Of a DNA stretch of 64,000 nucleotides, positions 7,690 to 16,181 are shown one piece after another. The notes beneath the pieces are model-generated. The model saw only the letters and a list, made by a program, of their open reading frames with translations. It was not told the origin of the DNA and made no database searches. Source of the DNA: an uncultured SAR86 cluster bacterium (lineage in GTDB: Bacteria > Pseudomonadota > Gammaproteobacteria > Magnimaribacterales > Magnimaribacteraceae); the NCBI GenBank assembly GCA_902574355.1, contig CACGNN010000003.1:96565-160564 (forward strand). The letters are read 5' to 3'. The position numbers and the translations under genes are program-made. How positions within the stretch are numbered: position 1 is the stretch's first letter; each line of letters opens with the position of its first letter.

Positions 7690-9195
7690 TTATTTAGTAT
7701 TTTCTTTTATAAATTTTTCAGCATTTGCAAATATGTTCTTCTTTCTCACAGGATCCAATCTGTCTAAAGTTCTGGTGAGAAAGCTCATTCTGGCGTTTTT
7801 TTCAAAGAAGTTTCTATGTTTCTCTGTAAATCTCCAATAGAGTCCATCAACGGTATCATTCCATTCTCCTTTTTTATAATTGCTCATTTTCATCATATAG
7901 TTGGAACCGCACGTATAAGGTTTAGTAGACATTAATCCTCCATCTGCAAAGGTTGCCATTCCATATACATTTGGCACCATCACCCAGTCTGATGAATCAA
8001 TATACATTTCCATAAACCATTTATAGATTTCATCAGGATGAATTTCGCACATATTCATTAGATTACTGATAATCATCAGTCTTGGTATGTGATGATTGTA
8101 GCCATCTTTAAGAACACTTTTTATGCAATCATCAAGAGGAACAATACCAGTCGTTCCGTCATACCAACTTTTGGAGAGTTTGTTGGTATGATTCCAATAG
8201 TTACTTTGCAGTTGGAATTCACTTTGATCTTGATATATACCTCTTATAAATTCTCTCCATCCTATTAATTGCCTTATGAAACCTTCTAACGAATTCAAAG
8301 GTACTTCAAATTTACTTATATGTTTATTAATAGATTTTAAAATTTCCTCAGGAGTTATAAGTCCTAGGTTTAAAGAAGAACTAATGCAACTATGAAAAAG
8401 AAAATTTTCTTTATTCAACATTGCATCTTCGTATAAACCAAAGTTATTGAATTTTATTTCTAAAAAGTTTTTAAAATGTTTATTGGCTTGCTCTCTTGTG
8501 ACTGGAAACCAAAAATTTTCTAATAATCCAGGATGATCAGAAAAATATTTTTCGATGATCTGGACAATATCATTGTGATGCTTTGATTTTTGGTAGGAAG
8601 GTTGAGTAGGCAGTTCTATACCTTTTGGAAATTTTTTTCTATTTTCTTCATCAAAAGACCACTTGCCGCCCTCTGGATTTCCTTCTTCATCCACAAGAAG
8701 ATTTAATCTTTGTCGAGATTTCTTATAGAAATTTGCCATCCTATATTTACTACTATCTCCTTGAAATTCTCTAAATTCCTCTCTTGAAAAAAGGAACATA
8801 GGTGATCGAATAAATTCTATTTCTCTCTCAATCTTCTTAAAATAATTGGTAGATTCTTCCTCGAAGAGCTTATCCTCAATTTCGTAAATATTAATTTTGT
8901 CAAAACTATTTTTCTTCAGAAAGGCATCAAAATTATCAAAGTAACTTTTTGAGACTTTTAAGTTTTCTAGTTTGTTGTAGTGAACATTTATGCCTCTTTC
9001 AATTAATATATCTTTGTATTCCCTCATAGAAGTCAAGAATAGATAGAGTTTCAATTTATGATGTTTTTGGTAAGTACATAGTCCAAAATCCTCAGACATA
9101 TATACATCTGTGCAACCCTTTTCCAGTAAGTCGTCTGGATTGAAAAGTTGATTACCTAGAATTAAAAAAAGATTTCTACCGTTACTGGTTGTCAT
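7690..9195 (-). CDS. Photolyase/cryptochrome-related protein (PhrB/DPRP family) without the Fe-S cysteines
   Basis: The 501-residue protein starts with NLFLILGNQLF and contains FIRQLIGWREFIRGIY, HHIPRLMIISNL, PNVYGMATFADGG and GLYWRF. These are characteristic of the prokaryotic (6-4) photolyase family (PhrB/CryB, Pfam DPRP). FAD-binding and catalytic segments look intact. In PhrB, four cysteines hold a 4Fe-4S cluster, three of them between the NY..KMS(N/D)Y and LYW motifs. Here residues 441-450 of that loop have no cysteine and the loop is shorter. The fourth position, just before the H-H-I-P-R-L-M segment, appears to be proline. Light-dependent repair or a cryptochrome role remains likely but is not shown. 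Confidence 0.88.
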   Translation of the reverse strand: MTTSNGRNLFLILGNQLFNPDDLLEKGCTDVYMSEDFGLCTYQKHHKLKLYLFLTSMREYKDILIERGINVHYNKLENLKVSKSYFDNFDAFLKKNSFDKINIYEIEDKLFEEESTNYFKKIEREIEFIRSPMFLFSREEFREFQGDSSKYRMANFYKKSRQRLNLLVDEEGNPEGGKWSFDEENRKKFPKGIELPTQPSYQKSKHHNDIVQIIEKYFSDHPGLLENFWFPVTREQANKHFKNFLEIKFNNFGLYEDAMLNKENFLFHSCISSSLNLGLITPEEILKSINKHISKFEVPLNSLEGFIRQLIGWREFIRGIYQDQSEFQLQSNYWNHTNKLSKSWYDGTTGIVPLDDCIKSVLKDGYNHHIPRLMIISNLMNMCEIHPDEIYKWFMEMYIDSSDWVMVPNVYGMATFADGGLMSTKPYTCGSNYMMKMSNYKKGEWNDTVDGLYWRFTEKHRNFFEKNARMSFLTRTLDRLDPVRKKNIFANAEKFIKENTK

Positions 9196-9221
9196 GGCAA
9201 AATGTTGGGCGCAAATTCAAA

Positions 9222-9557
9222 TTAGTTCAAACGGTATTTGAAGTTTATTTGAAATTCATTGTTTTGTTCAAAATATTGATTATTGGCAAAATCATCTTTA
9301 GCAGGCTGTTTTAAGAAATCTATAGTAAATTTCCTTTCAACTGTCTCATTGATGAACTCAGCTTCTTCAGAATCATCACCGCTATTCATGACGAAATAGG
9401 CAATTAATCCTACTGCAACAATTGCGCCTGCAGCAGAACTACTTCCACCGTATCCACCACCATCATCACCTGAAGAAGGATTTTCACTTCCTCCATGATA
9501 ACTAGCCAGAGCCAGATTCGAAGTTATTGAGAACAATAATATAAATAAGTATTTCAT
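9222..9557 (-). CDS. Small exported glycine/serine-rich protein with one membrane segment
   Basis: The 111-residue protein has a signal peptide (MKYLFILLFSITSNLALA). A Gly/Ser/Asp-rich linker (about 25-42) and one hydrophobic segment (AAGAIVAVGLIAYFVM, about 42-58) follow, then a charged C-terminal domain ending in an alternating polar/aromatic strand (QINFKYRLN). No family was recognised. It is 26 bases upstream of the photolyase-related gene on the same strand. The upstream region contains a possible structured leader. Confidence 0.6.
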   Translation of the reverse strand: MKYLFILLFSITSNLALASYHGGSENPSSGDDGGGYGGSSSAAGAIVAVGLIAYFVMNSGDDSEEAEFINETVERKFTIDFLKQPAKDDFANNQYFEQNNEFQINFKYRLN

Positions 9558-9692
9558 AAATATTTCCTTATATTTGTCCTGAGCGTCTAAGTCCGTAACC
9601 GAAAACGTCAGTGCCCTTACGTTTCGTAGAACCTAGCAAAGCAGATTATTAAATTGAGCGGCAGCTAACACTGAATGTGTGCCCGTATTATA
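9558..9692 (-). promoter_or_regulatory. Possible promoter and structured leader of the small exported-protein gene
   Basis: On the minus strand a perfect TATAAT lies at 9692-9687, though no convincing -35 box is present. From about 9680 the leader would run about 120 bases to the ATG at 9557. By hand count 9575-9685 is about 48% GC, well above the surrounding DNA. It can form a hairpin from 9600-9608 with 9619-9626 (CGAAAACGT with ACGTTTCG, one bulge). I could not match it to a known riboswitch or small RNA. Confidence 0.3.
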
Positions 9693-9767
9693 AATTGTTC
9701 TTCAAATTATTAATATATGAATTTCACCTTCATGGAATTTTTTTGAAATAACAACCTATGATAATAT

Positions 9768-10991
9768 GTGATAAACAGTAACAATTACTTAATGCATAAA
9801 AAAGAACAGATACGCCTTCTAAAGGGGTTGATCCATCATTTAGACAATAAAACTAATATCGATGCAGGTGGCATAATACGAACTCCAGCTGACACTTATA
9901 CATCGGAAGAAAGATTCGATATGGAGTGGAATACTTTTTTTCAAGATTATCCTCAAATAGTAGGCATGTCAGGAGATCTACCTGGACCTGATACTTTTTT
10001 AACTACTGAGGATTTTGGTGTACCAGTCTTAGCCGTGAGAGATAGTAATGGTAAATTTAAGGCTTATGCTAATGTCTGTGCACATAGAGGTGTAACTGTC
10101 GAGGCTAACAAAAGAGGTGAAAAAACGAGATTTTCTTGTCCTTTTCATGGTTGGACTTTCAATAATGATGGGGAGCTCGTAGGTTATCCAAAAAAAGATC
10201 AATTCGGAGAAATAGATAAAGCATGTTACGGACTTAAAGAGTTGCCAGCCACTGAAAAATTTGGATTTCTTTGGGTCCATCCTTCTAGAGAGGGAACGAT
10301 TAATTTTGAAGAATTACTCGGAGAAGATTTAGTTAAAGAATTTGAATCTTGGAATTTTGAGAGTTTAGTTTTCGAACACCAAGAAGAATATGTCACTGAT
10401 ATGAATTGGAAATTGGCGATTGATACATTTGGCGAAACCTATCATTTTTCCGTTCTTCACAAAGATTCTTTGCACGAAGTATTCCATGGAAACTGTCAAA
10501 TGTTCGATAACTTTAATCGTAATGGAAGGTTAATATTGTGCAGAAGAGCTATAGATGAAATGAGAAAATTGCCAGAATCTGATTGGAATATCTGTGCTGG
10601 CACATTACCGGTATATTATTTATTTCCAAATATTATTTTTATGCCAACACAAGAAGGCGCCTTCTTAGTTCAAGAGTATCCCCTAGAAAATTCACCCCAT
10701 AAGAGTGTTTCTAAAATTTCATTTTATTTTTATCCTCATGTTTTAGAACATGTTAAACAGCTTGAGAAGCAAGGCATTAATGGAAAGGAACTGCTTCAAC
10801 AGCAATACAATGGATTTGCCTCAGTAATTAGAGATGAAGATTATGTTGCTGCAGCCTCATCTCATAAAGGTCTGAAATCAGGGAATATAGATTATTTAAC
10901 ATTTGGTAAAAATGAGCCTGCTCTTCATCACTATCACAATACATATCGTGAGGCTTTAGGCCTTCAATCTTTACCACTAGAAAAAGCTTAG
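9768..10991 (+). CDS. Rieske non-haem iron oxygenase, alpha subunit
   Basis: The 407-residue protein has a Rieske [2Fe-2S] domain with C-x-H (CAHRG) and C-x2-H (CPFHGW) near residues 101-125. The catalytic domain carries the mononuclear-iron motif DTFGETYHFSVLH, with two histidines, and a later acidic residue expected as third ligand. Such enzymes hydroxylate or demethylate aromatic and other hydrophobic compounds using an external reductase, which is not encoded nearby. The longest frame starts at GTG 9768; ATG 9792 is an alternative start that loses only 8 residues. It is the first gene of an apparent three-gene operon with an ABC-2 exporter. Confidence 0.9.
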   Translation: MINSNNYLMHKKEQIRLLKGLIHHLDNKTNIDAGGIIRTPADTYTSEERFDMEWNTFFQDYPQIVGMSGDLPGPDTFLTTEDFGVPVLAVRDSNGKFKAYANVCAHRGVTVEANKRGEKTRFSCPFHGWTFNNDGELVGYPKKDQFGEIDKACYGLKELPATEKFGFLWVHPSREGTINFEELLGEDLVKEFESWNFESLVFEHQEEYVTDMNWKLAIDTFGETYHFSVLHKDSLHEVFHGNCQMFDNFNRNGRLILCRRAIDEMRKLPESDWNICAGTLPVYYLFPNIIFMPTQEGAFLVQEYPLENSPHKSVSKISFYFYPHVLEHVKQLEKQGINGKELLQQQYNGFASVIRDEDYVAAASSHKGLKSGNIDYLTFGKNEPALHHYHNTYREALGLQSLPLEKA

Positions 10992-10994
10992 AGA

Positions 10995-11738
10995 GTGAAT
11001 ATTCTCGAAGTAAGAGGCTTAGAGAAGTCTTATCCTGACCCCGAGTCTGATAAAAACTTAAAAGCTGTCGACGGCATTTCTTTTATACTTGAGGAAGTCC
11101 AAATTTATGGAATATTAGGGCCTAATGGGGCAGGGAAAACGACAACATTAGAAATGATAGAGGGCTTAACGGATATAGACAAAGGTTATGCTGCTGTGAA
11201 TGGAATAAATGTTGCGGATAACCCTTATGCAGTTAAAGAGATCATAGGAGTGCAACTTCAATCAAACGAATATTTTGATTCCTTAAGCCTTAAAGAATTA
11301 CTGGTCCTTTTCGGTAAGCTTTACCAAAATAATGTTGATCCCAAAGATCTCCTTAACAAAGTGGACCTTCTAGAAAAGATAAACTCAAAACCTGAAGAAC
11401 TGTCAGGTGGTCAGAAACAGAGATTTTCCATCGCATGTGCTTTAGTTAATGAACCTAAAGTTCTTTTTCTCGATGAGCCAACTACTGGCCTAGATCCACA
11501 AGCCAAACATAATCTCTGGGAGCTAATAAAAGAATTAAATCTTTCCGGAATGACAATTATTCTTACAACTCATAATATGGAAGAGGCAGAAAACCTTTGC
11601 CACAAAGTAGCAATTATGGATAAAGGTAGGATTTTAATTGAAGGAAATCCCAAAGATTTAATACATAAATATGATCAAGAGCATGGGAATCTTGAAAATG
11701 TTTTTTTGTCATTAACGGGCAAAGAGCTTAGAGATTAA
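10995..11738 (+). CDS. ABC-2 type exporter, ATP-binding protein
   Basis: The 247-residue ATPase starts at GTG 10995, three bases after the Rieske stop. Motifs are Walker A GPNGAGKTTT near residue 45, signature LSGGQKQRF, Walker B VLFLDEPTTGLDPQA and switch TTHNMEEAE. The C-terminal LENVFLSLTGKELRD is typical of the CcmA/DrrA-like exporters. The next gene, its permease, begins immediately after the stop. The substrate is unknown; the link to the oxygenase suggests export of a hydrophobic or modified compound, which is inference. Confidence 0.92.
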   Translation: MNILEVRGLEKSYPDPESDKNLKAVDGISFILEEVQIYGILGPNGAGKTTTLEMIEGLTDIDKGYAAVNGINVADNPYAVKEIIGVQLQSNEYFDSLSLKELLVLFGKLYQNNVDPKDLLNKVDLLEKINSKPEELSGGQKQRFSIACALVNEPKVLFLDEPTTGLDPQAKHNLWELIKELNLSGMTIILTTHNMEEAENLCHKVAIMDKGRILIEGNPKDLIHKYDQEHGNLENVFLSLTGKELRD

Positions 11739-12827
11739 ATGATTTCTTCCCTGCAGTTGCATCTCTCCAAGATTTTTTTAAAGATATTTTTAAGAAATAG
11801 ACAAGCTATATTATTCAGTCTTTTTTTCCCACTCATATTCATCGGAGCCTTTTCTTTTTCGGGAAGCGAACCTCAACCATTTCTCATCGGAGTAGAAGAC
11901 AAATCCAATTCTCCTTTTTCTTCTGAATTTATAGAAAACTTAGAAAAAGAAGACTTATTTACTTTGATCAATGGAGATTTTGAAAACCTCAAACTATCTC
12001 TGGAAGAGGGCGAGATAGATGGATTTATTGTGATTCCTGAGAATTTTGAGGAAATTGAAAATTTAGATGCATTGAAATTTTATGTGGATGCATCTCAAGC
12101 CAGACAAGCTAGTATTATCAAACAGGCCATAGACAGATCGCTTGTTTCTATTGAAAGGAATATAAGAAATATGTCTCCTTTATTTTCTGTTGAATTGGAA
12201 GATGTGAAATCAAGAAATCAAAGGTATATCGATTTCTTACTTCCTGGATTATTAGCTTTTATGATCATGAATTTGAGCATAGCTGGATCAGGATTCAATA
12301 TTGTGGAATATAGAAGAAGAGGAATACTTAAACGATTATTTGTAACACCAATCAAACCTAGAGACTTTATGATTGGTATTGTTTTAGCCAGAATGGCCAT
12401 CGTTCTCGTTCAACTTTCTGTTGTTTTGTCTATAGCTTTACTTTTATTAGATATAAATATTATTGGTAGTTATATTTCTTTTTATTGTGCTGTGATTCTA
12501 GGAACTCTTATTTTTTTATGTATAGGCTTTGCACTTGGAAGCCTTGCAAAGACTCAAGAAGGCATCAGGCCCGTTGTAGGTTTAGTTACATTTCCCCAAG
12601 TTATTCTATCTGGTGTATTTTTTCCTATCAGCTCTATGCCTGAATTAGTTCAACCAATTATTTACTCTTTACCGCTAAGTTCAGTTGTTTCCTCTTTAAG
12701 AGAAATTGCTAATGATGGTGCAAGTCTTTTCTCTTTTAGCGCCTCAACCATTGGGCTAGTCATCTGGGTAATGATTGCTTTTTTTATTTCAATAAGATTT
12801 TTTGTCTGGAAGGAAGTGGCTAGATAA
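11739..12827 (+). CDS. ABC-2 type exporter, permease
   Basis: The 362-residue membrane protein has one N-terminal helix (about 24-40), a periplasmic domain of about 140 residues, then five or six clustered helices from about residue 165 onward. The segment RRGILKRLFVTPIKPRDFMIG is the usual coupling loop (RRGILKRL...TPIKP) of ABC2_membrane permeases. Its ATG directly follows the ATPase stop, so the two are translationally coupled. Confidence 0.9.
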   Translation: MISSLQLHLSKIFLKIFLRNRQAILFSLFFPLIFIGAFSFSGSEPQPFLIGVEDKSNSPFSSEFIENLEKEDLFTLINGDFENLKLSLEEGEIDGFIVIPENFEEIENLDALKFYVDASQARQASIIKQAIDRSLVSIERNIRNMSPLFSVELEDVKSRNQRYIDFLLPGLLAFMIMNLSIAGSGFNIVEYRRRGILKRLFVTPIKPRDFMIGIVLARMAIVLVQLSVVLSIALLLLDINIIGSYISFYCAVILGTLIFLCIGFALGSLAKTQEGIRPVVGLVTFPQVILSGVFFPISSMPELVQPIIYSLPLSSVVSSLREIANDGASLFSFSASTIGLVIWVMIAFFISIRFFVWKEVAR

Positions 12828-12908
12828 TCATTCATATTTTAAAAAATATCCTTTTAAAAGAGTTAAAATAGTTAAATTCCATCAATCTCATTTAAGAAGG
12901 CAAAAAAA

Positions 12909-13352
12909 TTGTTCCAAAGTGTCAACTACAAGAATCCGCGAAAATTATTAAATTCATGGGAAGCTCAAGCTTTAGCTACTCTGACAGCAAAGAATTTACC
13001 TAATTCTTTCAAGGCAGTCTCAGAGATTATGCATGACGAAACAAAAGATATTGAAGTACGAACAGCATCTGAAATACTCTTTTGGGGGAGAGTATGGCGC
13101 CAATCTAAAACTAAAGAAGAGGTAGTAACTTCTTGGGAAAGAATATTAAGATTGATAAAGCACTCTAACTATCAAGGAATAGCAACTTTTGATGAAGGTA
13201 AAGCATCAATGGAAGGGTTTGATGAAAGAGTTGACTTACCTGCTACCGAAAGGATTCAAGAGCTTACTGAAGAGGGTCTATCGCCAGAAGAAATCATTAT
13301 GCGAGGTTTTAGTTTTGAAAAGGTAAGTGAAGCTTTAAAAAATGGCTCATAG
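12909..13352 (+). CDS. Conserved-looking hypothetical protein, soluble and helical
   Basis: This 147-residue protein has no signal peptide or membrane segment and looks helical, with many charged residues and several tryptophans in the middle ([15 protein letters not shown]). No family was recognised. The start is TTG at 12909, supported by an AAGAAGG Shine-Dalgarno 8 bases upstream; the next in-frame ATG would remove over 40 residues. Its end overlaps the following DUF2256 gene by 11 bases, placing it first in a packed operon. Confidence 0.7.
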   Translation: MFQSVNYKNPRKLLNSWEAQALATLTAKNLPNSFKAVSEIMHDETKDIEVRTASEILFWGRVWRQSKTKEEVVTSWERILRLIKHSNYQGIATFDEGKASMEGFDERVDLPATERIQELTEEGLSPEEIIMRGFSFEKVSEALKNGS

Positions 13353-13482
13353 TAAACTAACACTAGAAACAAAAATTTGTGCAAACTGCAAAAGACCTTT
13401 TTCGTGGAGAAAAAAATGGGAAAGGAATTGGGAAGAGGTAAGATTTTGTAGTAAAAGATGCAAAAGAGAGGGGAAATGTTGA
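13342..13482 (+). CDS. DUF2256 zinc-binding protein, 46 residues
   Basis: The short frame encodes [20 protein letters not shown] followed by [20 protein letters not shown] and KREGKC. Four cysteines (13, 16, 36, 40) in C-x2-C...C-x3-C spacing and the FSWRKKW...W.EV.(F/Y)CS.RC pattern are the signature of DUF2256, a family of small predicted zinc proteins. In other bacteria it is often near photolyase or cryptochrome genes (from memory), and one lies 4 kb away here. It overlaps the upstream gene by 11 bases and the next by 7, suggesting translational coupling. Confidence 0.85.
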   Translation: MAHSKLTLETKICANCKRPFSWRKKWERNWEEVRFCSKRCKREGKC

Positions 13483-13874
13483 GAGTAGATAAAATTATAT
13501 TAGCAATACTGGCAATTGAGCATTTAGGATTTGGCATCTATGGTTTTTATTCTCCAGAAGGTATTGCTGAACTAACTGGCTATGGACTTAATAGTGAATT
13601 TGCTTATTCTGAAATAAGGGCATACTACACTTTAATTTCAGGATTGGGACTTATGGCCTTTTTGGCAATTATCATTCATAAGTTAGCTAGGCAAACTTAT
13701 ATCCTTTTTTCGTTCATGTTTAGTTGTATTTTCGTAGGAAGGCTTGCTAATTATCTTCTCACTGGTGAGATGGATAATTCTATTATGATTGCCATGATTG
13801 CAGAAGCCTTGGTGATAGTCTTATCGCTTTGGAGACTTGCATCTTCTAAAAATAGATCAGCTGTAGAAGTTTAA
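13476..13874 (+). CDS. Four-helix integral membrane protein, function unknown
   Basis: The protein has four hydrophobic helices at about residues 5-24, 45-65, 73-92 and 100-118, with a short charged C-terminus. It resembles small membrane families such as DUF4345, but this is not certain. I place the start at ATG 13476, preceded by GAGAGGGG, rather than at ATG 13458, which would add six charged residues. The start overlaps the end of the DUF2256 gene, and the next gene's ATG directly follows this stop. Confidence 0.7.
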   Translation: MLRVDKIILAILAIEHLGFGIYGFYSPEGIAELTGYGLNSEFAYSEIRAYYTLISGLGLMAFLAIIIHKLARQTYILFSFMFSCIFVGRLANYLLTGEMDNSIMIAMIAEALVIVLSLWRLASSKNRSAVEV

Positions 13875-14096
13875 ATGAGCTCCAATACCATCACATTTAT
13901 ATTTTGCCTAGGCGGTATAACTTTTCTGTTTAATTGGTTGCTTATGCTTCATTGGTATTTCAACAATAATTCATTACAAATAACTAACAAAATCCAGTTT
14001 GCAAGAATCTTCTTAGTTTGTTTGTTTATTTCCATTTTTGGAGTTTTAACAACAGGTGTTATATTTGTTTCGGCTTTAATGTTTTCCCACGGTTAA
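13875..14096 (+). CDS. Small two-helix membrane protein, function unknown
   Basis: The 73-residue protein has two hydrophobic helices (about 5-27 and 45-68) separated by a polar loop. Its ATG follows the previous stop without a gap and queH starts 13 bases after its own stop, so it is part of the same operon. No family was recognised. Confidence 0.6.
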   Translation: MSSNTITFIFCLGGITFLFNWLLMLHWYFNNNSLQITNKIQFARIFLVCLFISIFGVLTTGVIFVSALMFSHG

Positions 14097-14109
14097 AGAA
14101 TTTAAAAGT

Positions 14110-14778
14110 ATGGACAATAAATATTCTCTTGATAATTTTTCGAGACCTAACTTAGAACTACCAAAAAAAAATTCTAAGCTGCTTCTTCATAGTTGTTGCG
14201 CGCCTTGCGCAGGGGAAATAATGGAAGCCGTTGCAGCATCGGATATTGAAACTACAGTCTATTTTTATAATCCTAATATTCATCCTGTTGAGGAATATGA
14301 AATAAGAAAAGATGAAAATAAAAGATTTTGCGATGCCCTAGGATTTAAATTTATTGATGCTGATTATGATAAAGAAAATTGGTTCGAGCGAATAAAAGGT
14401 CTTGAGAATGAACCCGAAAGAGGGGAAAGATGCACAAAATGCTTTGATATGAGGTTCGAAAGATCAGCGCTTTATGCCAGTGAAAATGATTATGCTGTTT
14501 ATGCCACAACACTAGGTATCTCAAGGTGGAAAGATATGAAACAAATAAATGATTCCGGTCATAGAGCAGCAGAAAGGTATGACCAAGTTAGTTATTGGGA
14601 TTTTAATTGGAGAAAGCAAGGCGGTTCTTCAAGAATGATAGAAATATCTAAAAGAGAAGAATTTTATCAACAAGAATACTGTGGTTGCGTTTATAGCTTG
14701 AGAGATACTAATAAATGGCGCAGAGAGAACAACAGGCCTAGGATAAAACGCGGTATAAAATATTATAATATTTCATGA
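14110..14778 (+). CDS. queH: Epoxyqueuosine reductase QueH
   Basis: The 222-residue protein has the QueH (DUF208) pattern: [10 protein letters not shown] near residue 27 with vicinal cysteines, a C-x2-C in [11 protein letters not shown], and YCGCVYSL near residue 196. QueH reduces epoxyqueuosine to queuosine at position 34 of tRNAs with GUN anticodons (Asp, Asn, His, Tyr) and replaces QueG. Two substrate tRNAs, Asp(GTC) and His(GTG), are encoded in this window. The last four bases overlap the start of the peptidase E gene (ATGA). Confidence 0.92.
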   Translation: MDNKYSLDNFSRPNLELPKKNSKLLLHSCCAPCAGEIMEAVAASDIETTVYFYNPNIHPVEEYEIRKDENKRFCDALGFKFIDADYDKENWFERIKGLENEPERGERCTKCFDMRFERSALYASENDYAVYATTLGISRWKDMKQINDSGHRAAERYDQVSYWDFNWRKQGGSSRMIEISKREEFYQQEYCGCVYSLRDTNKWRRENNRPRIKRGIKYYNIS

Positions 14779-15470
14779 GACATATTATCGCGATTGGCGG
14801 TGGGGGCTTTGGAAGGAATCCAGGTGAAGGTCTAATAGAACAATATATTCTAGATCAGACTGGCAAGGAAAACCCAAATATTTGTTTTATTCCAACTGCA
14901 ACAGGAGACAATGAAGCTTACAAGGTAAATTACTATAGTACTTTCTCAAAGTTACACTGTAATCCAGTTCATTTAGATTTTTTTAAAAGAACTCCGGATC
15001 TAGAAAAGTTAATAGGTGAACAAGACGCTATCTTTGTTGGGGGAGGCAATACTAAGAGTATGTTGGCTGTCTGGAAAGATTGGGGACTGGATAGCCTGCT
15101 TAAAAAAGCTTACGAGGCTGGAGTTGTGATGAGCGGAGTCAGTGCTGGTGCTAACTGTTGGTTTGAAAGAGCTGTCGTTGATTCTTGGGAAGATGAACTT
15201 AAAGTAATTGATTGTATGGGGTTTGTGAAAGGAAATTTTTGTCCGCATTATGATGAAGAACCTCAGAGACGACCTTCAGTTAAGTCTTTTCTCGAAGAGG
15301 ATATTATAAACGCGTGTTATGCCTCCGAAGGTAATGCAGCCCTTCACATTAAAGATGATAATGATTATTTGTCCGTTGATTTCGGCAAACAAAAACAGTC
15401 TTATCTAGTTTCACTCGTCCAAGGGAAAGTATCAGAAGTGGCATTTGAATCTCTTTCTTTGAAGGCCTAA
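14775..15470 (+). CDS. Peptidase E family (S51) dipeptidase-like protein
   Basis: The 231-residue protein shows the S51 fold: an N-terminal [15 protein letters not shown] strand-loop, [14 protein letters not shown], and the nucleophile elbow [11 protein letters not shown] with serine near residue 121. A histidine follows in NFCPHYDEE, consistent with the Ser-His-Glu triad. Peptidase E cleaves N-terminal aspartyl dipeptides in the cytoplasm; related S51 enzymes act on cyanophycin, so specificity is not settled. It is the last gene of the operon before tRNA-Asp. Confidence 0.88.
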   Translation: MRHIIAIGGGGFGRNPGEGLIEQYILDQTGKENPNICFIPTATGDNEAYKVNYYSTFSKLHCNPVHLDFFKRTPDLEKLIGEQDAIFVGGGNTKSMLAVWKDWGLDSLLKKAYEAGVVMSGVSAGANCWFERAVVDSWEDELKVIDCMGFVKGNFCPHYDEEPQRRPSVKSFLEEDIINACYASEGNAALHIKDDNDYLSVDFGKQKQSYLVSLVQGKVSEVAFESLSLKA

Positions 15471-15530
15471 AAAAACTAAAAAGTAATCTCTCAAAAGTAT
15501 ATAACTCCTGTTAGAATGCCTGAGTTCTAT

Positions 15531-15608
15531 GGACCGGTAGTTCAGTTTGGTTAGAACGCCGCCCTGTCACGGCGGAGGTCGCGAGTTCGAGTCTCGTCCG
15601 GTCCGCCA
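15531..15608 (+). tRNA. tRNA-Asp (GTC)
   Basis: The acceptor stem GGACCGG pairs with CCGGTCC at 15598-15604, followed by G and an encoded CCA (15606-15608). The anticodon arm GCCGCC-CTGTCAC-GGCGG gives anticodon GTC. The T arm contains the standard GTTCGAGTC. A possible -10 (TAGAAT, 15512-15517) lies 13 bases upstream. Confidence 0.97.
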
Positions 15609-15657
15609 TTTTTCATTCAGGGTTAACACACAAATAAATAATCAATAGAATGATGAT

Positions 15658-16122
15658 ATGAAAATTTTATCTCTCATTGGTGCGTTATTAATTTCTCAAG
15701 TTTCCAATGCTGAATACTTAGAGGGTCTCAAAATAAAGAAAATAGTCGATGGAGATACTGTGCATGTCTTTTATCAAGACGAAGTTTATAAGATCCGACT
15801 CACAGAGATCGATGCACCTGAAAGAGATCAACCTTATGGGAGCAATTCAACCGAATATTTAAAAGGTCTTTTGAAGGAAGGGAGAGTTGACGCAGATATC
15901 TCTGGGACAGATAGATACGGAAGAAAACTAGGTAGACTTTATTGGCAAGGCATGGATATCAATCGTGAACTTGTATCAGCTGGTTATGCTTGGGTTTATG
16001 ATCAATACGTCACGGATGATTCATTTTACGAAAGCCAAACAAAAGCAAGGAATTTAAAAAAAGGTCTATGGCAGGATAAAAATCCACTAGAACCTTGGAA
16101 TTGGAGAAAGCTAAAAAACTAA
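15658..16122 (+). CDS. Secreted thermonuclease-family (SNase-like) nuclease
   Basis: The 154-residue protein has a signal peptide (MKILSLIGALLISQVSNA) and a staphylococcal-nuclease domain. Key motifs are IVDGDTVHV, YKIRLTEIDAPERDQPYG and DRYGRKLGRLYWQGMDINRELVSAGYAWVY (quoted here by its core, DRYGRKLGRLY). These contain the acidic metal ligands and the arginines used for catalysis. It probably cleaves nucleic acids in the periplasm or outside the cell for nutrient recovery. It lies 50 bases after tRNA-Asp. Confidence 0.9.
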   Translation: MKILSLIGALLISQVSNAEYLEGLKIKKIVDGDTVHVFYQDEVYKIRLTEIDAPERDQPYGSNSTEYLKGLLKEGRVDADISGTDRYGRKLGRLYWQGMDINRELVSAGYAWVYDQYVTDDSFYESQTKARNLKKGLWQDKNPLEPWNWRKLKN

Positions 16123-16181
16123 TTTATCTTAAAATTGTTATGGCAATCTAACCCATCTATAATGGTTACAGGGAGAATTGC

